Assembly: GCA_025057415.1 (NCBI GenBank)
Contig: JANWXI010000005.1
Span: 1-56,847, forward strand
Source: Chitinophagales bacterium
GTDB lineage: Bacteria > Bacteroidota > Bacteroidia > Chitinophagales > LD1
Length of the DNA stretch: 56,847 nt
Direction: 5' to 3'
Within the stretch, counting starts at the first letter, position 1. The number at the start of each line of letters is the position of its first letter. The position numbers and the translations under genes were made by a program. The notes beneath the pieces are model-generated. The model saw only the letters and a list, made by a program, of their open reading frames with translations. It searched no databases and had not been told where the DNA came from. Shown here piece after piece: positions 35,079 to 42,293 of the stretch.

Positions 35079-37007
35079 TCAGTTGATTTGATTGTTCAGT
35101 TCTTCCCAGCGCTGCAGGTAGTTCTCTAACTGCTGTTTCATGGAGTTGTAACGTTCAAAAACATCGGGTTGCTTGCTAAGCTCCTGGTACGTATCGGGGT
35201 TAGCGAGGTCGTTTTCCAGTTTATGAAGGGATGCTTCCAGTTCTTCAATCGCCTGCTCGCATTTCTGAATTTCCGCTTTGATTTTTCTGATGTTTTTTTC
35301 AGTAGGTGTATGGTTCCGGGCTGGAGTAGATACAGGTTTAGGCGTTTTACTGACGGGTGGTTCATCATCGTGTTTCATTTCCAGCGAACGCATGTCGTCA
35401 ACGGCTTTGCGGTAGAGGAAGTCCTGAATAGAGCCGAGGTGCTCTTTGATGCCCTCGCGGGTAAACTCATAAGTTTTGTTGGTGAGGCCCTGCAGGAAGT
35501 CGCGGTCGTGGCTCACCACTATCAGTGTGCCCTCAAATGCGTTGAGTGCGTTTTTGAGAATTTCTTTTGATACCATATCTAAGTGGTTGGTCGGCTCGTC
35601 AAGCACCAAAAAATTATGCGGTTCCAGAATGAGTTTGCACAACGCAAGACGACCTTTTTCACCGCCACTCAGCACTTTTACTTTTTTAAACACATCGTCA
35701 CCTCTGAAGAGAAAGCAGCCGAGTAAATCGCGCAGTCGGGTGCGTATTTCGCCTGTAGCTACCCGGTCCACCACGTCTAAAACCGTGTCGTTGCCATCCA
35801 TGCTGTCGGCAGCGTGCTGCGCATAGTACCCTATGCTAACGTTATGGCCATAGGTTATTTCTCCTTCATCATAAGCCAGGTCACCAACGAGCATGCGCGA
35901 GAAGGTAGTTTTGCCCATGCCGTTTTTACCCACAAAAGCGATTTTGTCACCGCGGTCAATTTGCACGCTTTGCCGGTTAATGACAGTATTATCACCATAG
36001 CGTTTGGTGAGGTTGCGGGCGGTGAGCACTACTTTACCGCTTGCCGGCGCCGGCGGAAAGCGCAACTGCATGGCCGATACATCTTCCTCTTCAACTTCAA
36101 TCAATTCTATCTTATCTAATTTTTTGATGAGCGACTGCGCAAAACTCGCTTTGCTCGCCTTGGCACGAAAACGCTCAATGTTGCGCTCCATGCGTGCAAT
36201 TTCGCGCTGCTGATTTTTCTGTGCATTGAGGAGTTGTTCACGCCTTTCGCGGCGCAGTTCCGTGTAGCGGGTGTAAGGCACGGGGTAGTCCTCTATATTA
36301 CCCTGTGTTATTTCAAGGGTGCGGTTAGTGATATTGTCTAAAAACGTACGGTCGTGGCTTACCATCATAATGGCGCCCGGATAATCTTTCAGAAATTTTT
36401 CCAGCCACAGAACCGAGTCCATATCCAGATGGTTGGTAGGTTCATCCAAAAGTATCAGGTGGGGTTTTTGCAAGAGTATTTTTGCCAGTTCAACACGCAT
36501 TTGCCAGCCGCCGCTCAGTGTATGTATGGGGCGGTGAAAATCGTCTGCCTCAAAGCCCAGCCCTTTCAACACGCGCTCTGTTTGCTCGTCAATGGCGTAT
36601 CCATCGTGCAATTCGATTTCATGCTCTACTTCGCCTAAGCGTTCAACCAACTGCATGTAATGTTCGCTTTCGTAGTCGGTGCGGGTTTCCATTTTGTGCA
36701 GAATACGCTCTTTTTCGTTTAACAGTGAAAGAGCGTAGGAGAAAGCCGAGCGCGCTTCCTCAATGACCGTGAGCGGGCTTTGCGTTTGCAGCTCCTGCGG
36801 CAGATAACCGATGATAGTGCCCCGGGGATACATGATTTCGCCTCCGTCAACAGGTTGCATGCCCTTGAGCACTTTCAGCAAGGTGCTTTTCCCCGCGCCG
36901 TTACGGCCGGTGAGACCGATTTTGTCGTTTTCCTGTATTAGGAAGGATATTTTATCAAAAATTACCCTGCCGCTGAAGTACAGTTCTATGTTCGATACGG
37001 CAATCAT
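35079..37007 (-). CDS. ABC-F family ATP-binding protein
   Basis: Soluble double-ABC ATPase of the ribosome-associated ABC-F family, with no membrane domain. First cassette: Walker A GLTGRNGAGKST, signature LSGGWQ, Walker B LILLDEPTNHLD. The inter-domain linker (ARMERNIERFRAKASKASFAQ) is the ABC_tran_Xtn type. Second cassette: GKNGMGKTT, LSGGEKGRLAL, FLVLDEPTNHLD. A C-terminal coiled coil (about residues 560-640) resembles that of Uup/YdiF-like members. ABC-F proteins rescue or tune ribosomes, and some give antibiotic protection; the subfamily is not certain. Confidence 0.93.
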   Translation of the reverse strand: MIAVSNIELYFSGRVIFDKISFLIQENDKIGLTGRNGAGKSTLLKVLKGMQPVDGGEIMYPRGTIIGYLPQELQTQSPLTVIEEARSAFSYALSLLNEKERILHKMETRTDYESEHYMQLVERLGEVEHEIELHDGYAIDEQTERVLKGLGFEADDFHRPIHTLSGGWQMRVELAKILLQKPHLILLDEPTNHLDMDSVLWLEKFLKDYPGAIMMVSHDRTFLDNITNRTLEITQGNIEDYPVPYTRYTELRRERREQLLNAQKNQQREIARMERNIERFRAKASKASFAQSLIKKLDKIELIEVEEEDVSAMQLRFPPAPASGKVVLTARNLTKRYGDNTVINRQSVQIDRGDKIAFVGKNGMGKTTFSRMLVGDLAYDEGEITYGHNVSIGYYAQHAADSMDGNDTVLDVVDRVATGEIRTRLRDLLGCFLFRGDDVFKKVKVLSGGEKGRLALCKLILEPHNFLVLDEPTNHLDMVSKEILKNALNAFEGTLIVVSHDRDFLQGLTNKTYEFTREGIKEHLGSIQDFLYRKAVDDMRSLEMKHDDEPPVSKTPKPVSTPARNHTPTEKNIRKIKAEIQKCEQAIEELEASLHKLENDLANPDTYQELSKQPDVFERYNSMKQQLENYLQRWEELNNQIN

Positions 37008-37079
37008 CTGCTATAAGTACAGTAAAATGAAAATAAGGTGTAACTGGAGATAGCAAATTTGAAACCTCGCAAGGGGCGT

Positions 37080-38051
37080 TTACCACTTAAGCACATACGC
37101 AAAAATGAGCGGGGCAACTATGGAGGCATCGCTTTCTATGATAAATTTTGGGGTGTCAACACCGAGTTTACCCCAAGTAATTTTTTCGTTCGGCACCGCA
37201 CCGGAGTATGAGCCGTAGGATGTTGTGGAGTCGCTGATTTGACAGAAGTAACTCCAAAATGGTACATCGTGCCAGCCGAGGTCCTGATACATCATGGGTA
37301 CTACGCAAATCGGGAAGTCGCCTGCAATGCCACCGCCAATCTGAAAAAATCCCACTCCTTTGCCGGCGCTGTTTTTTCTGTACCAGTCGCTTAACCAAAT
37401 CATGTACTCAATTCCGTTGCGCACGGTATCGGGCTTCAGCTCTCCTTTGATGCAGTATGAAGCAAAGATGTTACCCATGGTGCTGTCTTCCCAGCCGGGC
37501 ACTACAATGGGTATATTTTTCTGTGCCGCAGCGAGCACCCAACTATCTTTAGGGTCTATTTCGTAATACGGTTCCAACAGACCGCTGAGCAACATTTGAT
37601 ACATGTATTCATGCGGAAAATAGCGCTCCCCTTTATTTTCGGCATTTTTCCAAAGTTCAAAGATATATTTCTGCAGGCGGCGGAATGCCTCTTCTTCGGG
37701 GATACAGGTGTCGGTAACGCGGTTGAAGCCGTTTTCGAGCAGTTCCCACTCTTGCTGCGGAGTGAGGTCGCGGTAGTTTGGTACGCGCTTGTAGTGCTTG
37801 TGTGCTACTAAATTCATCAGGTCTTCTTCCAGGTTAGCACCGGTACAGGAAATAATATCCACTTTATTTTGCCGAATCATCTCAGCCAGAGAAATACCCA
37901 ACTCGGCTGTACTCATGGCGCCGGCCAGAGTAATCATCATTTTTCCGCCTTCGTTGATATGTTTTTCGTAAGCACGGGCAGCATCCACAAGCGCTGCTGC
38001 GTTGAAATGGCGGAAATGGTGTGTGATGAAGTCGCGTACAGGGCTATTCAT
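37080..38051 (-). CDS. Deoxyhypusine-synthase-like protein
   Basis: 323 residues of the deoxyhypusine synthase superfamily, NAD-dependent enzymes that transfer the aminobutyl group of spermidine. The catalytic lysine region is kept as ITWGK with K295, matching VSWGK around Lys329 of human DHS, and the C-terminal SDASIVAPLIFA corresponds to the ADAS(L/I)VFPL motif. Bacteria have no eIF5A to modify, so the bacterial member must act on another acceptor, for example putrescine to give homospermidine. It lies 42 bases after glmM on the same strand. The role is an inference; the family assignment is strong. Confidence 0.88.
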   Translation of the reverse strand: MNSPVRDFITHHFRHFNAAALVDAARAYEKHINEGGKMMITLAGAMSTAELGISLAEMIRQNKVDIISCTGANLEEDLMNLVAHKHYKRVPNYRDLTPQQEWELLENGFNRVTDTCIPEEEAFRRLQKYIFELWKNAENKGERYFPHEYMYQMLLSGLLEPYYEIDPKDSWVLAAAQKNIPIVVPGWEDSTMGNIFASYCIKGELKPDTVRNGIEYMIWLSDWYRKNSAGKGVGFFQIGGGIAGDFPICVVPMMYQDLGWHDVPFWSYFCQISDSTTSYGSYSGAVPNEKITWGKLGVDTPKFIIESDASIVAPLIFAYVLKW

Positions 38052-38093
38052 GCTGTAAGGATTTAAAAGTCCGGCAAATATAGCAGATACAAA

Positions 38094-39488
38094 TTAGCGG
38101 CTGATATCAGAGCTGAATTGTTTAAGGTCTTTCATTATCTGCTCGGCAATGTTGTTGGCAGTGGTTTCGGAATGGCTCTCGGCATAGATACGGATGATGG
38201 GCTCTGTGTTGCTGCGGCGCAGATGTACCCAGTCGTTTTCAAATTCGATTTTTACGCCGTCTTCAGTGTTGATGGGGTACTTCTTGTATTTATTTTCTAT
38301 TTTATCAAAAAGCAGTTCGATATTGGCGCCAAAGTCCAGTTCAATTTTCTTTTTGGCGATATAGTAGTTGGGATATGTGGCGCGCAACATACTTGCGCTC
38401 TTTTTACTTTTGGCGATGTAAGTGAGAAACAGAGCTATGCCCACGAGGGCATCGCGTCCGTAGTGCAACTCGGGGTAGATGATGCCTCCGTTTCCTTCAC
38501 CTCCAATCACAGCTTTCACTTCTTTCATTTTCTCAACTACGTTTACTTCGCCTACGGCAGAGGCAAAATAGCTGCATCCGTAGCGTTCGGTAACATCACG
38601 CAGGGCACGGGTGGATGAGAGGTTAGAGACCGTGCTTCCTTTCTTTTTGCTTAGCACGTAGTCGGCTACAGCCACCAGTGTGTATTCTTCGCCAAACATG
38701 CTACCGTCTTCGCATACGAGCGCCAGGCGATCTACATCGGGGTCAACCGCGATGCCGAGGTCGGCATTTTGGCGCTTGACTACCGATGACAGTTCGTGGA
38801 GGTTCTCTGGGAGCGGCTCGGGGTTATGAGCAAAGAGTCCGTTTGGCTCGCAGTTGATTTCAATGATTTGTTGCACACCGAGGGCGCGCAGCAGGCGCGG
38901 TACGGCAATACCGCCGGTACTATTGACGGCATCTACGGCTATTTTGAAATTGCGCGCTGCAATGGCATCGCGATCTACTAATTTTAGTTTAAGTATTTTT
39001 TCAATATGTCGATCTATGTACTCATCGGTAAAGGTATAGCTGCCGATGCCGTTGATGTCTTCGAATTCAATGGTTTTATCTTCGACAATACGGAGCACCT
39101 CTTCTCCGGCGCGAGCCGAGATGAACTCTCCGTGGCTGTTGAGCAATTTCAGGGCGTTCCATTGCTTGGGGTTGTGTGAGGCGGTGATGATGATGCCGCC
39201 TCCGGCTTTTTCTTCGTGTACGGCAATCTCAACGGTGGGCGTAGTGCTGAGTCCCAAATCCACAACATCCATACCGATGGACTGCAAAGCGCCTACTACG
39301 ATGTTGCTTACCATTTGTCCGCTTACGCGCGCATCGCGGCCGACCACTATTTTGCGGTTACCCTCCTGCTCGCGCACCCAGTAGCCAAATGCGAGAGAGT
39401 ATTTCATAATGTCAACAGGGGTGAGATTAGCGCCCGGAAAACCTCCAATTGTGCCGCGAATGCCGGAGATAGATTTTATTAAACTCAA
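38094..39488 (-). CDS. glmM: Phosphoglucosamine mutase (TTG start)
   Basis: Interconverts glucosamine-6-P and glucosamine-1-P for UDP-GlcNAc and peptidoglycan synthesis. The phosphoserine loop is ITASHNP and the metal loop DPDVDRLA; GEGNGGII and the phosphate-binding RRSNTEPIIRIY tail are present. The track starts at a TTG (39512). A second TTG at 39488 gives MSLIKSISGIRGTIGG, the N-terminus I expect for Bacteroidota members, and 464 residues, so I prefer it. No ATG exists near the N-terminus. A related phosphomannomutase role cannot be excluded from sequence alone. Confidence 0.9.
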   Translation of the reverse strand: MSLIKSISGIRGTIGGFPGANLTPVDIMKYSLAFGYWVREQEGNRKIVVGRDARVSGQMVSNIVVGALQSIGMDVVDLGLSTTPTVEIAVHEEKAGGGIIITASHNPKQWNALKLLNSHGEFISARAGEEVLRIVEDKTIEFEDINGIGSYTFTDEYIDRHIEKILKLKLVDRDAIAARNFKIAVDAVNSTGGIAVPRLLRALGVQQIIEINCEPNGLFAHNPEPLPENLHELSSVVKRQNADLGIAVDPDVDRLALVCEDGSMFGEEYTLVAVADYVLSKKKGSTVSNLSSTRALRDVTERYGCSYFASAVGEVNVVEKMKEVKAVIGGEGNGGIIYPELHYGRDALVGIALFLTYIAKSKKSASMLRATYPNYYIAKKKIELDFGANIELLFDKIENKYKKYPINTEDGVKIEFENDWVHLRRSNTEPIIRIYAESHSETTANNIAEQIMKDLKQFSSDISR

Positions 39489-39854
39489 TGTTGCTTGTTT
39501 TTGGGGTGGCAAAAATATATTTTCAGCGCGTAAGTTGTATGTAAGTATGTTAATATACTGAAAATGAATTGTGTAATGTTACTGCAACATGGCAGCGGAA
39601 AACACTAAAATTATATTTTTTGCAATTACATTTTTGTTGTGTTCTGCAAGTTGATGTAGGAGCGCGTATGCCGGGTGAGGGATGCGAGCGGAAAGCCCGC
39701 AGCCGCGCCCGCGCCTGTGGCGCGGGCGCGGCGAGGACTTGGAGCGGGTCAGCCCGACCCCGCCGCCAGGCATCGCCCGGCGGGGGCACCCCCTAAAAAC
39801 ATAAAAAAAAATTGTTATGTATAAAAGTTGCGTGACTTCACGTATTAAATATTA
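39489..39854. other. Intergenic region carrying repeat R2
   Basis: 366 bases between the glmM start and the porin stop. The only notable content is repeat R2 (39673-39793). The rest is AT-rich, and the three short ORFs in the track here lie on top of the repeat. Confidence 0.75.
39673..39793 (-). repeat. Dispersed structured repeat, copy R2
   Basis: Full copy in reverse orientation, 121 bases: GGGGGTGCCCCC, stem CCCCGCCG/CGGCGGGG, linker TCGGGCTGACCCGCTCCAAGTCC, a perfect 14-bp stem GCCGCGCCCGCGCC/GGCGCGGGCGCGGC with a three-base loop, GCGGGCTTTCCGC and a GCATCCCTCACCC end. It shares long identical linkers with R3 at the end of the window. In the first stem the pair at position 7 is C-G here and T-A in R1 and R3. 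Confidence 0.85.
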
Positions 39855-40994
39855 TTAATATACATATTGCCACCCCAATCTGAACTGGTGCCGCCATTTG
39901 AGCGGGTCGGTGCCGGGTACATTTTCTTCTTCGATAACGTACGTGTAATTGAAGCGGAGCATGTTTTTGGTGCCGTTGAGCATGAAGCAGTACGATGCTG
40001 TGAGGTTGCGCAGGTATCCTTTTACTAAGTCGTTTTGGTTCATCTCATCGTAGCGCAAGGCGAGGTTGCTCTTTATCCATTTGCAGTAGTAGCCGATTTG
40101 TGCGTAGTAGCCGCCGGCTCTGAAGAAGGTGGTGTTGTAGTTGAAGAGGCGCGTGGTGTCGTTGGGTGTGATGTGCATTTGGTGTATTTCGCTCTGGAGC
40201 GAAAGTCCTTGCCACATGAAGCTGATGTCGGCACCATACACAAGTTTGCTGCCGCCTACTACGCGCAGAAAGATTTCATCGTTGATGGTGTTTTGTTTTT
40301 TCATGTAGCGCGCGTTTATACCGCCGGTGAAGATGGGCAGCGGTACGCTGTTGAGATCAATATCTATGTAGCGGCCGCGGACGGGGTAAGATATGTCTAA
40401 GCGGCCGATGTATTCGAAACGACCACTCGGGTCGTTGTTACTGCGCAGGATGCTTTCGCCCTGGCCGGAGTAAAATCCGAAAGATAGGTTGATGAGTTGC
40501 CTCCAGAAACTTTGCGTGAGGGTGATGCCGATGTCGCGCCTGGAGAAGGAGTTTCCGTTGGTGAGAAAGGGGCGCTGCACAAATGGCGAAACGAGAAAAG
40601 AAACGAGGTTGCTGCGCGAGTAACACACTTTGCCGTATCCGAGGCGTATTTCGGTAGAGGTTTGCGGTATTTTGAAACCGAAGTTGGCTTCGCGTATGGC
40701 GGGGTTGTCTAAATCGCTGGTGCGCGCCAGTAATTGTGCGATGTCGAATTGCAATTCACAGGAGCTGTACCTGCCAATCCATGCTTTTAGCTCTAACTGG
40801 GCGTTGCGTACTTCAAACAGGTTGTTGGATTTGTTTTCGCCCGGTTTGTAAATCCTTCCTTTGAAATAAGCTGTTACGTTGCCGGATAGCTGCAAAGTGG
40901 AACGACCATTGCCCAGAGTAAACTGCGCGTACGCTGCCCTGTGGATATATAGCAGAAAAAAAAGATGTATCAATAAAGCACTTCGGGGTGTCAT
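39855..40994 (-). CDS. Porin of the phosphate-selective porin (OprO/P-like) type
   Basis: 379-residue outer-membrane beta-barrel. It has a signal peptide (ending HRAAYAQ), an early FRGRIYKPG-like strand (YFKGRIYKPGENKSNNLFEVRNAQLELKA), and strands rich in alternating aromatic residues ending in the WRHQFRLGWQYVY terminal strand. This agrees with OprO/OprP-like porins of Bacteroidota; the transported ion cannot be inferred. Its ATG overlaps the stop of the SdiA-regulated-like gene (ATGA), so it is the last gene of the four-gene surface operon. Confidence 0.8.
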   Translation of the reverse strand: MTPRSALLIHLFFLLYIHRAAYAQFTLGNGRSTLQLSGNVTAYFKGRIYKPGENKSNNLFEVRNAQLELKAWIGRYSSCELQFDIAQLLARTSDLDNPAIREANFGFKIPQTSTEIRLGYGKVCYSRSNLVSFLVSPFVQRPFLTNGNSFSRRDIGITLTQSFWRQLINLSFGFYSGQGESILRSNNDPSGRFEYIGRLDISYPVRGRYIDIDLNSVPLPIFTGGINARYMKKQNTINDEIFLRVVGGSKLVYGADISFMWQGLSLQSEIHQMHITPNDTTRLFNYNTTFFRAGGYYAQIGYYCKWIKSNLALRYDEMNQNDLVKGYLRNLTASYCFMLNGTKNMLRFNYTYVIEEENVPGTDPLKWRHQFRLGWQYVY

Positions 40995-41722
40995 GGATTT
41001 AGATTGTAGCGAAAAATCATTTGTAAATCGTCACTCAATACGAGCATTTCTCCCTGGTTTGTAAAGCAAAGCCCTTCCGGGTTTAGTATGCCGCGCAGGG
41101 TGTAGGTGGCTTCTATGCGGTATGTTTCGGGATGCAGGCGATACACTACCCGTTTTTCATCGCTGAGAGCATATATAAAATTATTGTAATATGTAAGCGA
41201 AGAGATATCGCCTTTGTTTTTAAGGTTGACTTCGCGGAGTTGCACAAACTGGCGGTCAAATTCCACCAGTCGGGTCGGGTCTTTTTCAATCGCCATCACG
41301 AAACAGTTTCGGGCAGGGTTCCACGTTATGCTCTCGTAGCCCAGGTTGCGACCACCATGGTAGGGCACCGGGCGGACTTCTTCCTGCTGTAGTGTGCGCA
41401 CGTTAAGAGCAAACACCCTTCGCATGGTTTCGTCACACACATATACTTTGTTGCTATCAGCATAAACGCCTTCAAAATCATACCCAGCGAGATCTGCCTT
41501 ACGCACAAAGCGGAGATTTGTGTCCACTTCGTAGAGTACGCCTTTGTCGCTAACGATGAAGTAAGATTGTGTAGATGGTGAATAGCATATATCGCTTGGC
41601 TCGGGGATGGGGATGTGTTTTTTGTAAGTTACGTGTAGTATATCTGTGCGATGGCTGCAGAGCAAGATTGCGCACACAAGGGATAAATTAACCATAATGC
41701 GAGGAAAGATGTTGGTATTCAT
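40991..41722 (-). CDS. SdiA-regulated-like beta-propeller protein
   Basis: 243 residues with an N-terminal hydrophobic export signal, then repeated four-strand blades (DICYSPSTQSYFIVSDKGVLYEVD, DFEGVYADSNKVYVCDET, YESITWNPARNCFVMAIEKDP, DISSLTYYNNFIYALSDEKRVVYRL, NPEGLCFTNQGEMLVLSDD), typical of the SdiA-regulated domain family. The family name comes from an E. coli gene; no enzymatic activity is known. It lies five bases after the lamin-tail gene and overlaps the porin gene by four bases. Confidence 0.8.
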   Translation of the reverse strand: MNTNIFPRIMVNLSLVCAILLCSHRTDILHVTYKKHIPIPEPSDICYSPSTQSYFIVSDKGVLYEVDTNLRFVRKADLAGYDFEGVYADSNKVYVCDETMRRVFALNVRTLQQEEVRPVPYHGGRNLGYESITWNPARNCFVMAIEKDPTRLVEFDRQFVQLREVNLKNKGDISSLTYYNNFIYALSDEKRVVYRLHPETYRIEATYTLRGILNPEGLCFTNQGEMLVLSDDLQMIFRYNLNP

Positions 41723-41727
41723 GTGTA

Positions 41728-42282
41728 TTATTGATTAGTAGCGCCCGGGGTGGGAGATGAGATGATTTGCCAGTTAGAAGAACCATCGGGAACGCGCCCG
41801 TAACTTTCTCCTTCGGGGATAGGGCCGAAACGCACTGAGTCGATGAAGATGAATTGACCGGCGCTGTCTTTGGTACACAGGGCCACTTCTTCGCCTGAAG
41901 AACTGAAGTTAAACGATACGTACATCACACCATTTACAATGGCGCCCGCCTGGCCACCGCAGAGGATTTGCGTGTAACTTTTGGGCGGAAAGGTAAACGC
42001 CGGAAGTGTGTTTTTACTGAGATTGCCGAAATCGTCAGTGGCAAATAACTCACCACTGTCAATTGTAACCGCAAAACTATTTGGGTTGTAAATTTCAAAC
42101 CAATCGGGGTCACTGCCTGCACCTTTACTCAGCAACTCATTGATAAAAAGGATGCCGTTTTTAACCTGTCCGGTGTCGGTATTTGTGTTAGAATGATTGT
42201 TCTTTTTATCTAAACTGTCAACCCGGTCCTTGGTGCAGGCGTACAGCAAGCAGAGAATTGATATAACGACAAAAAAACGCAT
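41728..42282 (-). CDS. Lamin-tail-domain lipoprotein
   Basis: A 184-residue lipoprotein when started at the ATG at 42282 (signal MRFFVVISILCLLYAC, lipobox Cys16) instead of the track start at 42327, which would put 15 residues before the signal. A disordered Asn/Lys/Asp-rich linker precedes one lamin-tail (LTD) beta-sandwich: ILFINELLSKGAGSDPDWFEIYNPN, then GEEVALCTKD, SFGRVPDGSS-like SYGRVPDGSSNWQ and the TPGATN end. LTDs act as extracellular ligand-binding or anchoring modules. It sits 11 bases after the SprB-repeat gene. Confidence 0.85.
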   Translation of the reverse strand: MRFFVVISILCLLYACTKDRVDSLDKKNNHSNTNTDTGQVKNGILFINELLSKGAGSDPDWFEIYNPNSFAVTIDSGELFATDDFGNLSKNTLPAFTFPPKSYTQILCGGQAGAIVNGVMYVSFNFSSSGEEVALCTKDSAGQFIFIDSVRFGPIPEGESYGRVPDGSSNWQIISSPTPGATNQ

Positions 42283-42293
42283 GTTAAATATAT

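Noticed and set aside
42100-42114. CCAATCGGGGTCACT identical to the 3' end of tRNA-Arg at 18060-18074, a possible attachment-site duplicate
   Set aside because: It lies inside the lamin-tail gene and encodes the conserved GSDPDWFEI stretch of that domain on the other strand. No integrase lies between the two sites, and 24 kb of ordinary housekeeping genes separate them, so chance is the better explanation.
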